DNA from: Corynebacterium senegalense
GTDB lineage: Bacteria > Actinomycetota > Actinomycetes > Mycobacteriales > Mycobacteriaceae
Assembly (NCBI RefSeq): GCF_900411315.1
Contig: NZ_LS990887.1
Location: forward strand, 816,239 to 880,238
Direction of reading: 5' to 3'
DNA: 64,000 bases
Shown: positions 57,486 through 64,000 of the stretch, one piece after another
Position numbering within the stretch: position 1 is the first letter of the stretch
How the letters are laid out: each line of letters opens with the position of its first letter
The notes under the pieces: generated by a model
What the model saw: only the letters and a program-made list of their open reading frames with translations
Told to the model about the DNA's origin: nothing
Databases searched by the model: none
Position numbers and translations under genes: made by a program

Positions 57486-58601
57486 CTACCCCGTGCAGGC
57501 CGCGACGTCGCGCCCTGCGGCGAAGTCGTCCATGGCGCGGACGGCGTCATCGAGCGTGGCCACGCTCGCCACGGTCATTCCACGCGCGTCCGCCCGGGCC
57601 GCCTCCGCGCAGTTGCCCGCCGGGGCGAGGAACAGCTCCGCCCCCGCCTCCCGCGAGGCCTCGATCTTGTGCGAGATCCCCCCAATCGGCCCGACCGAGC
57701 CGTCCTCCGCGATCGTGCCCGTCCCGGCGACGAACTTGCCGCCGTTGAGCTCGCCCGGCGAGAGCTTGTCGATCACCGCGAGCGAGAACATCATCCCGGC
57801 GCTCGGACCCCCGATGTCGTTGAGGTTGTAGGTCACCGTCACCCCGTCCGCCGGGGCCGAGGTCATGAGGATGCCCAGCTGCGGCACCGCCGCATCCTCC
57901 GGGCTGGCGCCCAAAGTGACGTCGACCTCCTTTTTCTCCTCGCCCCGCTCGATGCCCAGGCGCAGCGTGTCGCCCGGCGCGTGCGCGCGGACCAGGTCCT
58001 GTACCTGGCTCGGCTGGGCGATCTCCTCGCCGTCGACCGCGGAGATGACGTCGCCCGCCTCGAGCTTGCCTGCCGCTGCGGAATCCTGCACCGTGTCGTG
58101 CACGACCACGCTGGTCGGGCGGCCGAGGAAACGCATCGCCGCCACCGTCGCGGCGGCCTCCGAGGCGACGAAGGACTGCTTGTTCGCCTCCTCCATCTCC
58201 TCCTCGCTCAGGTCCGGGGGGAGCACTTGCTCGATCGGCACGATGGTGTCCCCCGCCCCGATCCAGCGGCCCAGCGCCTGCGCCAGGGTCATGTTGGTGC
58301 GCACCGACACCGTCGTCATGTTCAGGTTGCCGGACGTCTCGTCTGTGGGCGCGCCCTCGACGTCGACGACCGGGGTGCCGTCGACGTCGCCGAGCGTGTT
58401 GAACGTCGGCCCCGGCCCCTGCGCCGCATACGGCACCGCGAGCGAGATGTCGGTGAACGGGATGTGGTTCAGCGCCAGCGTCATCGCCGCCACCGGCACC
58501 GCGCCCAGCACCACGGTGGTCCAGCGCCTCGACCGGGGCCTCCACGGGCGCCTCGGCTGAGGTGAGGCATGGTCGGGGCGTTCCTTGCGTCCAGCTTTCA
58601 C
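57486..58601 (-). CDS. PDZ-domain Lon-like (YlbL-type) serine protease
   Basis: Membrane-anchored protease of 371 residues. The start chosen is GTG at 58599-58601 (MKAGRKERP), nine bases after AGGA; a TTG at 58610 overlaps that site. One N-terminal span (about 30-50) precedes a PDZ domain (about 175-255; AGDVISAVDGEEIAQPSQVQ) and a Lon S16 proteolytic domain with Ser in NDIGGPSAGMMFSLAVIDKL and Lys in GPIGGISHKIEASREAGAEL. It probably cleaves envelope or membrane proteins. A 17-bp inverted repeat covers the start region. Confidence 0.9.
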   Translation of the reverse strand: MKAGRKERPDHASPQPRRPWRPRSRRWTTVVLGAVPVAAMTLALNHIPFTDISLAVPYAAQGPGPTFNTLGDVDGTPVVDVEGAPTDETSGNLNMTTVSVRTNMTLAQALGRWIGAGDTIVPIEQVLPPDLSEEEMEEANKQSFVASEAAATVAAMRFLGRPTSVVVHDTVQDSAAAGKLEAGDVISAVDGEEIAQPSQVQDLVRAHAPGDTLRLGIERGEEKKEVDVTLGASPEDAAVPQLGILMTSAPADGVTVTYNLNDIGGPSAGMMFSLAVIDKLSPGELNGGKFVAGTGTIAEDGSVGPIGGISHKIEASREAGAELFLAPAGNCAEAARADARGMTVASVATLDDAVRAMDDFAAGRDVAACTG

Positions 58602-58618
58602 GGTTAGCAATCCTAACC
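58602..58618. repeat. Inverted repeat over the start of the PDZ protease gene
   Basis: GGTTAG-caatc-CTAACC is a perfect 6-bp palindrome with a five-base centre, ending directly at the GTG start codon. On the minus strand it contains TAGGAT, a possible -10 for a leaderless message. It may be an operator; the half site resembles DtxR half sites but the spacing does not. Confidence 0.5.
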
Positions 58619-58708
58619 CACCGCCCCGCCTGTCCCCGCCTGCTGTTCGCTGACAGCGTTCCGCGAGGCCCTCGCCCCACCCGGCCGGCCGTAGGTAGTG
58701 TTGATCGC

Positions 58709-60139
58709 ATGAGCAACGGATTCGGGTTCTCCTTCCCCTTCAACGGCCGCGGCGATGACGACGGCAGGGATGACGGGGACAACAGCGGCAACGGCGACAG
58801 GAACCGCGACGACAACCCCTTCGGCGCCTTCGGCTTCGGCGGCGGCGCCCAGGGCGGCAACCTGGGCGACCTGCTGAACCAGTTCGGCCAGATGCTCTCC
58901 GGAATGGGTTCGAGCATGAACAGCCAATCCGAGGGCGACGCCGTGAACTTCGAGCTGGCGCAGCGCATGGCCCGCCAGCGCCTCGGGGGCTCGCAGCCCG
59001 TCCCCGCCGCCGAGCAGTCGGCGGTGACCGAGTCGCTGCGCCTCGCGGATCTTTGGCTCGACGAGGCGACCTCGCTGCCCGCCTCGGGGGCCCGGCCCGC
59101 GGCCTGGAGCTCGCAGGAGTGGCTCTCCAGCACCATGCCCGCCTGGAAGAGGCTGGTCAATCCCGTCGCCGAGCACATGAACCGCGCCCAGATCGAGGCC
59201 ATGCCCGAGGAGGCCCGCGAGATGATGGGGCCGATGGCGGGCATGTTCAACCAGATGAACGCGATGAACTTCGGCATGAAACTCGGCCACGCCCTCGGCG
59301 ACCTCGCGCGGCAGGCGCTCACCGGCACCGATTTCGGCCTGCCCATCGCCCCGGCGGGCGTGGCCGCCATCCTGCCCCGCAACGCCGCCGCGATGGCCAA
59401 GGAGCTCTCCCTGCCGGGCCAGGAGGTCATGGTCTACCTGGCCGCCCGCGAGGCCGCACGCCAGCGCCTGTTCCAGCACGTCCCGTGGCTTGTCGAGAGG
59501 CTCGTCGCCTCCGTCGAGGAGTACGCAGCCGGCCTCGAGCTCGACACCTCCCACCTGGAGGAGATCGCGCGCTCCCTCAACCTCGAGGGCGGCGACCCCC
59601 AGCAGATCCAGGAGAAGCTCAACGAGCTGCAGGGCCAGGACCTTTCCCCCCGCGTCACCTCCCGCAACTCGGTGGCCACCTCCCGCCTGGAGACGCTGCT
59701 CGCCCTCGTCGAGGGGTGGGTCGACGTGGTTGTCGACTCCGCCCTCGGCTCGCGCATCCCCTCCGCCACACAGCTCGCCGAGGCGTGGGCGCGGCGCCGC
59801 GCGACGGGCGGCTCGGCCGAGCGGGCCTTCGCCAACATCGTCGGTATCGAGCTCGGCGCCCCCAAGGTCCGCGAAGCGGCCGAGCTGTGGCGCCGCACCG
59901 ACAACGCCGTGGGCCAGGAGCGCCGCGACGGCGTGTGGGACCACCCGGACTTCCTCCCGACGGCGGAGGACCTTGACAACCCGGCCGCGTTCATCGACAC
60001 CCTCCTCGACGACCAGCCCGACACCAGCTTCGACGAGGAGTTCGCCAAGCTCGAGGAGGAGCTGCGCAACAACCCCGAGTTCAAGCGCGAGGACGGCGAC
60101 GGCAAGGACGACGGCAGCGAGGACGGGACCGAGCTCTAA
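58709..60139 (+). CDS. Zincin-like (DUF2342-type) protein lacking HExxH
   Basis: Cytosolic protein of 476 residues related to actinobacterial proteins named zinc-dependent metalloprotease. The N-terminal ~50 residues are Gly/Asp/Asn-rich (RGDDDGRDDGDNSGNG), followed by GNLGDLLNQFGQMLSGMGSS. The core has WKRLVNPVAEHMNRAQ and GVAAILPRNAAAMAKELSLP. Where relatives carry HExxH this protein has Arg247-Glu-x2-Arg251 (YLAAREAARQRLFQHVPWL), and the later EGH-type ligand is EGWVD (Trp337), so zinc binding is doubtful. The acidic C-terminus ends GSEDGTEL. Role unknown. Confidence 0.82.
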   Translation: MSNGFGFSFPFNGRGDDDGRDDGDNSGNGDRNRDDNPFGAFGFGGGAQGGNLGDLLNQFGQMLSGMGSSMNSQSEGDAVNFELAQRMARQRLGGSQPVPAAEQSAVTESLRLADLWLDEATSLPASGARPAAWSSQEWLSSTMPAWKRLVNPVAEHMNRAQIEAMPEEAREMMGPMAGMFNQMNAMNFGMKLGHALGDLARQALTGTDFGLPIAPAGVAAILPRNAAAMAKELSLPGQEVMVYLAAREAARQRLFQHVPWLVERLVASVEEYAAGLELDTSHLEEIARSLNLEGGDPQQIQEKLNELQGQDLSPRVTSRNSVATSRLETLLALVEGWVDVVVDSALGSRIPSATQLAEAWARRRATGGSAERAFANIVGIELGAPKVREAAELWRRTDNAVGQERRDGVWDHPDFLPTAEDLDNPAAFIDTLLDDQPDTSFDEEFAKLEEELRNNPEFKREDGDGKDDGSEDGTEL

Positions 60140-60669
60140 CCCCCGAACCTCTGCAGGGCCTCGAGGTAGCCCTTCGCCCGCTCCGCCTTCGGGGCCCTGT
60201 CCGCCCACCGCCAGAACTCCGCGCCGTGGCCGGGGATGAAGGTGTGCGTCAGCTCGTGGACCAGCACGGCGTCCAGGACGTAGTCGGGCACCTGCCTGAG
60301 CCGGTCGCTGACGCGGATCTCCCCCGTCGCCACGGTGCACGACCCCCAGCGCGTCGCCTGGTTGCTCACCCAGCGCACGGCCCCGATAGTCGCCCGCCCC
60401 TCCAGCACCTCCTCGTTAAGGCGGCGGGCCCGCTCGAGCAGGCCGGCATCCGAGCGCGCCGAGGCCATGGACTTGCGCCGCACGCGCTCCAGCATCTCCT
60501 CGACGGTCTCGCGCTCCTGCTTCGCGCTAAACGATGCCGGGATGCGCACCTCCACGACCCCGCCCACCAGCCGGGCCTGCACGGTGCGCCGCCGCCGCGC
60601 GGAGCGGATCACGCGCACCTCGGGTCGCCGGGGCTGCTCGGACGCGTCATCGGAGGGGGCATGAACCAT
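60136..60669 (-). CDS. YgjP-like (M48-type) metallopeptidase domain protein
   Basis: Small cytosolic predicted metallopeptidase of 177 residues of the DUF45/YgjP type. The zinc motif HELTH is in VLVHELTHTFIPGHGAEFWR, with a third His in PGHG, and the preceding TRWGSCTVATGEIRVSDRL is the family hallmark. It converges with the zincin-like gene, overlapping by four bases. Substrate unknown. An intact HExxH gene sits directly beside one that lost the motif. Confidence 0.92.
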   Translation of the reverse strand: MVHAPSDDASEQPRRPEVRVIRSARRRRTVQARLVGGVVEVRIPASFSAKQERETVEEMLERVRRKSMASARSDAGLLERARRLNEEVLEGRATIGAVRWVSNQATRWGSCTVATGEIRVSDRLRQVPDYVLDAVLVHELTHTFIPGHGAEFWRWADRAPKAERAKGYLEALQRFGG

Positions 60670-60753
60670 GACAAACCAGTCTAGGTGTGCTCCAATGGGC
60701 CGTGACGTTCGCGGGTGTTCGCGGGTGGCCGACTTTCGGGGGGAAGATCACGC

Positions 60754-61605
60754 ATGGCTCAGGCACTCAACGGTTCGACGACGCTGCGCTTTGCGCCCGG
60801 CGCGACGGTCATCGCGCGCGGCCCCGCCAGCCTGCAGTTCGGCGCCGACGCGACCCGGAGCGGGATCGTCGAAACCCCCGCCGCACCCCGGCTCGTTCCG
60901 GTGCTGCGCGCGCTGCACACCCCCACCCGGCTCGACCGCCTTATCGAGCGCGCGGCCGCCGACTGCGGCATGACCGCCGAGGAGACCACGGGCCTCGTCG
61001 CCGACCTCGTCGCCTACCGCGTCCTGCTTACCGACGCCACCCCCACCGCCCTCATCATCGGCCGCGGTCCCCTCGCCGCCGCGCTGCGCCCCCTCCTCGC
61101 CGCCGCCGGGGTGCGCGTGCGCTCGCCGCTGCACAACGAGGGCCCCGAGCGCTTCCTCGCCGGCAGCGACGACGCGGCCCCGCTGATCGTGGTCGACGAT
61201 CTCACCACCACCGCCCACCTGGCCCACCTGACCCGCAACCGCGGCGGGGCGGTCCTGCCCGTCACGCTCGTCGACGCCCGCGTTTTCGCCGGGCCGCTCA
61301 GCCTCGGCCGCGGCGGGCCGTGCCTGCACTGCGCGCACCTCTACCACCTCGAGCGCGACGCGAACTGGCCGGCGGTGCTCCGACTGATCCGGGACGCCCG
61401 GCCGCTCCCCGACCCCCTCGTCGTCTCCGCCGGGGCGGCCGCCGTCGCGCGGCTCGCCCGGCGCCTCAGCGGCGCGCCCGACCCTCCGGGCGTGTCAGCC
61501 GACTACCCGGCCCGGGGCACCCGCGTCGTCGTCGACCCCTTCGGACCCGTGCCGTGGGCTGCGGAAACGCTGCGCCCGCACCCGCGCTGCCCCGTCTGCT
61601 ACTGA
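60754..61605 (+). CDS. E1-like/TOMM cyclodehydratase-type protein
   Basis: Protein of 283 residues resembling the ThiF/E1-like partner proteins of YcaO cyclodehydratases and their stand-alone actinobacterial relatives (Rv3196-like in M. tuberculosis, from memory). The ATG at 60754 is preceded by a GGGGGGAAG stretch; a GTG at 60715 is less likely. The Rossmann-like strand is ALIIGRGPLAAALRPLLAAA. Two Cys pairs, RGGPCLHCAHLYHLERDANW and the terminal HPRCPVCY, probably hold zinc. No YcaO or precursor-peptide gene is visible here. It converges with uvrD2. Confidence 0.72.
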   Translation: MAQALNGSTTLRFAPGATVIARGPASLQFGADATRSGIVETPAAPRLVPVLRALHTPTRLDRLIERAAADCGMTAEETTGLVADLVAYRVLLTDATPTALIIGRGPLAAALRPLLAAAGVRVRSPLHNEGPERFLAGSDDAAPLIVVDDLTTTAHLAHLTRNRGGAVLPVTLVDARVFAGPLSLGRGGPCLHCAHLYHLERDANWPAVLRLIRDARPLPDPLVVSAGAAAVARLARRLSGAPDPPGVSADYPARGTRVVVDPFGPVPWAAETLRPHPRCPVCY

Positions 61606-61625
61606 GCAGCCCGGCCGAATCCGGC

Positions 61626-63674
61626 TCAGCGGAACTGGGCGATGGTCTCCAACACGCCCTCGCCGAAGTTCTGCACCTTGACCGGGCCGACCCCGGAGAC
61701 GTCGAGAAGCTCCTCGGGTGTGGCCGGGAACTGCTCGACGATGGACAGCAGCGTCGCGTCGGAAAAGACCATGAAAGGCGGCACGCCCGCCTCCCTGGCT
61801 ACGTCGAGGCGCCAGGCCTTGAGGGCGAGGAAGGCGTCCTCGTTGTACTCCGGCTCGCACTCCGCGTGGCGCCCCAGCGACTTCTCCGCCGAGGTGTCCA
61901 GCGGGTTGCCGCACACCCGGCAGGCCCGGGCCCGCTTGAGCCGCTGCGGGGTCTTCTCCACCTCGAGCTCCGGGGCGATCCCGTCGAGGAAGCGCGAGCG
62001 CGTCCGGCTCTTGCGCCCGCCCTCCTGGCGAGCCAGCGACCACGACAGGTGCAGGTGCTCCCGGGCACGGGTCACGCCCACGTAGAACAGGCGGCGCTCC
62101 TCCTCCACCTGGTCGTCGCCGGCCTTGATGGCGTGCGAGATGGGCAGGGTGTTCTCCACCAGCCCCACGAGGAAGACGGCGTCCCACTCCAGGCCCTTCG
62201 CCGCGTGGAGGCTCGCCAGGGTCACCCCGTCGACGGCGGGCGGCTGCTTCGCCTCGGCGCGCTGGCGCAGGGAGCGCAGGACATCGACCAGGTTCTCCGC
62301 CTCGCCGCGCTGGACGATCTCCTCGATGAGGTCCACCAGGGCGGAGAGGGTCTGCCAGCGCTCGCGGGCCTGGGCGCCCTCCGGCTCGGTGGGGGTCAGG
62401 CCCAGCGGCGCGAGGGCAGCGCGGGCAACGGTGACGGGCTCGTCCGGCAGGTCGGGACGGCGGGCCGCGGAGACGAGCGCGGAGATCGCCTCGCGGATCT
62501 CGGGGCGCTGGAAGAAGCCCTCGCCCCCGCGCACCTGGTAGACAATCCCGGCGTCGGCGAGCGCCGATTCGAACGCGGCGGACTGGGCGTTGATGCGGTA
62601 TAGCACCGCGATCTCCCGGGCGGCGACCCCGGCGTCGAGAAGCTTGCGGATGGCCGCCGCGACCTCGCGGGCCTCGGTGGGCTCGTCGTCGTAGGCGTTG
62701 AAGGTGGGGGCCGGGCCCGGCGGGCGCATGCCCTCGAGCTGGAGGCGGGTGCCGGCGACGCGGCCGGTGGCCTTGCCGATCACCGTGTTCGCCAGGTCGG
62801 TGATCTGCGGGGTCGAGCGGTAGTCGCGCTGCAGCTTCACCACTGTGGCGTGGCTGTAGGTGCGCGAGAAGTTGAGCAGGTAGTCCGGGGTCGCGCCCGT
62901 GAAGGAGTAGATCGTCTGGTTGGCGTCGCCGACCACCGTCAGGTCGTCGCGCTGGCCCAGCCAGCCTTCGAGGACGCGCTGCTGCAGCGGGGTGACGTCC
63001 TGGTACTCGTCAACCACGAAGCTCTGGTACTGGGTGCGGAACTCCTCCGCCACCGCCGGGGCGTTCTCGAGCGCCCCCGCGACGTGCAGGAGGAGGTCGT
63101 CGAAGTCGAGCAGCATCCCCTCCGGGCTCGACTTCGCCTCCTCGTACATGCGGTAGACGTCGGCGACCTTCGCCGGGTCGGCCGGCGGGGTGCGCCTGGT
63201 GCCGGCGACGCGCGCGGCGTAGTCATCGGCGCCGATCACGGACGACTTCGCCCACTCGATCTCACCGAGCAGGTCGCGCACCATTTCCTTGCCGGAGTCG
63301 AGCCCCGCCGCGCGGGCGGCGCGGCCCACCAGGGGGAACTTGTTGTCCAGCAGGCGCCACGGCATGTCGCCGGCGATCTGCGGCCAGAAGTAGCGCAGCT
63401 GCCGCAGCGCGGCGGCGTGGAAGGTGCGCGCCTGCACCCCGCCGATGCCCATGGTGCGCAGGCGGTCGCGCATCTCCCCCGCCGCGCGCTGCGTGAACGT
63501 CACGGCGAGGACCTTGTTGGGCGAGACCATCCCCTGGTCGATCAGGTGGGCGATGCGGTAGGTGATCGTCCTCGTCTTGCCCGTGCCGGCGCCGGCGAGG
63601 ATGCACACCGGCCCGCGCGGGGCGGTGGCGGCGACGCGCTGGTCGTCGTCGAGAAGCGAAAGGTCAATCGTCAT
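61626..63674 (-). CDS. uvrD2: ATP-dependent DNA helicase UvrD2
   Basis: Superfamily 1A helicase of 682 residues, mycobacterial UvrD2 type. Motifs: Walker A CILAGAGTGKTRTITYRIAH, FVVDEYQDVTPLQQRVLEG (DExx box), GDANQTIYSFTGATPDYLL, LQRDYRSTPQI, SLHAAKGLEWDAVFLVGLVE and RRLFYVGVTRAREHL (motif VI). A four-Cys zinc element (CRVCGNPLD ... HAEC) joins the helicase to a C-terminal HRDC-like domain (about 600-682), as in UvrD2. The start ATG at 63672-63674 yields MTIDLSLLDDDQRVA. It takes part in DNA repair or replication by family. Confidence 0.95.
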   Translation of the reverse strand: MTIDLSLLDDDQRVAATAPRGPVCILAGAGTGKTRTITYRIAHLIDQGMVSPNKVLAVTFTQRAAGEMRDRLRTMGIGGVQARTFHAAALRQLRYFWPQIAGDMPWRLLDNKFPLVGRAARAAGLDSGKEMVRDLLGEIEWAKSSVIGADDYAARVAGTRRTPPADPAKVADVYRMYEEAKSSPEGMLLDFDDLLLHVAGALENAPAVAEEFRTQYQSFVVDEYQDVTPLQQRVLEGWLGQRDDLTVVGDANQTIYSFTGATPDYLLNFSRTYSHATVVKLQRDYRSTPQITDLANTVIGKATGRVAGTRLQLEGMRPPGPAPTFNAYDDEPTEAREVAAAIRKLLDAGVAAREIAVLYRINAQSAAFESALADAGIVYQVRGGEGFFQRPEIREAISALVSAARRPDLPDEPVTVARAALAPLGLTPTEPEGAQARERWQTLSALVDLIEEIVQRGEAENLVDVLRSLRQRAEAKQPPAVDGVTLASLHAAKGLEWDAVFLVGLVENTLPISHAIKAGDDQVEEERRLFYVGVTRAREHLHLSWSLARQEGGRKSRTRSRFLDGIAPELEVEKTPQRLKRARACRVCGNPLDTSAEKSLGRHAECEPEYNEDAFLALKAWRLDVAREAGVPPFMVFSDATLLSIVEQFPATPEELLDVSGVGPVKVQNFGEGVLETIAQFR

Positions 63675-63686
63675 GGTGGGGCAGTT

Positions 63687-64000
63687 CTACTCTGCGGGAA
63701 GGATGTTGTCGGACGTGGAGGAAGAGTCGCGGTTGTGGCGCACATAGAGCAGCCGGTCGCCGGGCTCCACCGTTTCCGCCTCCGGGGAGTCGATGCGGTA
63801 GAGCTCGCCCGAGCGGACCACGCCGAGGACCACGTCGGCGAGGTGGCGCGGGTTGGCGCCCACCTCGTCGTCGCCGATGGGTCGCTCCGCCACCGCGAAG
63901 CCCTCGTCGGGGCTGAGCAGGTCCTCCATCATCGCCACCACGGGCGGGGTGACGGTGGCCAGGCCGAGGAGGCGGCCGGCGGTCTCGGAGGAGACCACCA
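63687..64000 (-). CDS. Potassium channel / TrkA-type protein, C-terminal part only
   Basis: C-terminal 104 residues of a gene entering from beyond the window end. The visible part, SSETAGRLLGLATVTPPVVA, then VAERPIGDDEVGANPRHLAD, VLGVVRSGELYRIDSPEAET and VEPGDRLLYVRHN, matches the end of the RCK/TrkA-N domain followed by a TrkA-C domain of bacterial potassium channels. The last residues are Ser/Thr-rich. It stands 12 bases upstream of uvrD2 and may share its transcript. The pore region is outside and cannot be checked. Confidence 0.78.
   Translation of the reverse strand, partial: VVSSETAGRLLGLATVTPPVVAMMEDLLSPDEGFAVAERPIGDDEVGANPRHLADVVLGVVRSGELYRIDSPEAETVEPGDRLLYVRHNRDSSSTSDNILPAE

Noticed and set aside
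58602-58618. Second DtxR box at the PDZ protease gene
   Set aside because: The half sites resemble DtxR halves but the five-base centre does not fit the one-base centre of the DtxR palindrome.

Overview
The window is a high-GC actinobacterial chromosome segment, almost certainly from a Corynebacterium species. Three things point there. The gene order matches my memory of the C. glutamicum region mctC–gltA–serC–cspB–rpf1–XPB helicase–rrn–siderophore ABC–ssrA/smpB–ftsXE–prfB–hisN. The tmRNA tag ends in SQRDYALAA. Binding sites for typical corynebacterial regulators (DtxR, McbR, GlxR) can be read directly. No species is assigned. Nothing resembles a prophage, insertion sequence or CRISPR array; this is mainly conserved core chromosome.

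Layout. 1-10 kb: monocarboxylate symporter with its DUF485 partner, aldo/keto reductase, FKBP isomerase, citrate synthase, phosphoserine aminotransferase, SepH, a DUF6928-like protein, a SpoU methyltransferase and a purine permease. 10-16 kb: an apparently lysine-less class IV aminotransferase homologue, a DUF3027 protein, a lipoprotein glutaminyl cyclase, a DUF2771 protein, a cold-shock protein, the c-di-AMP-riboswitch-controlled rpf1, and a YeeE–TusA thiosulfate-uptake fusion with a perfect McbR operator. 16-23 kb: helicase-associated protein, XPB helicase, a DUF3239 protein and a YhgE/Pip membrane protein. 23-29 kb: one rRNA operon (minus strand, 16S-23S-5S, no spacer tRNA) with promoter, boxA elements, 23S processing stem and terminator.

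29-34 kb: an iron-siderophore ABC system (ATPase, two permeases, binding lipoprotein) with a DtxR box and a repeated promoter-like motif, then tmRNA. 34-41 kb: SDR oxidoreductase, smpB, ftsX, ftsE, prfB, two overlapping inositol-phosphatase-family genes (the second hisN), a secreted trypsin-like protease and a DUF418 membrane protein. 41-52 kb: a thiamine locus under a TPP riboswitch (thiC, Rho_N-like small protein, thiE, MFS transporter, GNAT, thiO, thiS, thiG; then an antisense BCCT transporter, thiF and a DJ-1/PfpI protein). A yybP-ykoY (Mn2+) riboswitch with its own terminator precedes a CDF metal exporter at 52 kb, followed by initiator tRNA. 53-64 kb: a conserved actinobacterial neighbourhood with UPF0182, PPA1309-family, PDZ/Lon-like protease, a zincin-like protein lacking HExxH, YgjP-like metallopeptidase, an E1-like TOMM-type protein, UvrD2 and the end of a potassium channel.

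The points most worth a second look are: the motif ATTTAGGAAAC-N10-TGTAAT in front of both iron-uptake transcription units; the transporter, acetyltransferase and Rho_N-like genes embedded in the riboswitch-controlled thiamine operon; two enzyme-family members whose signature catalytic residues are replaced; the YeeE–TusA fusion with its read-through tail; and the divergent pair at 11.62 kb whose start codons overlap. All functions are inferred from sequence reading alone.
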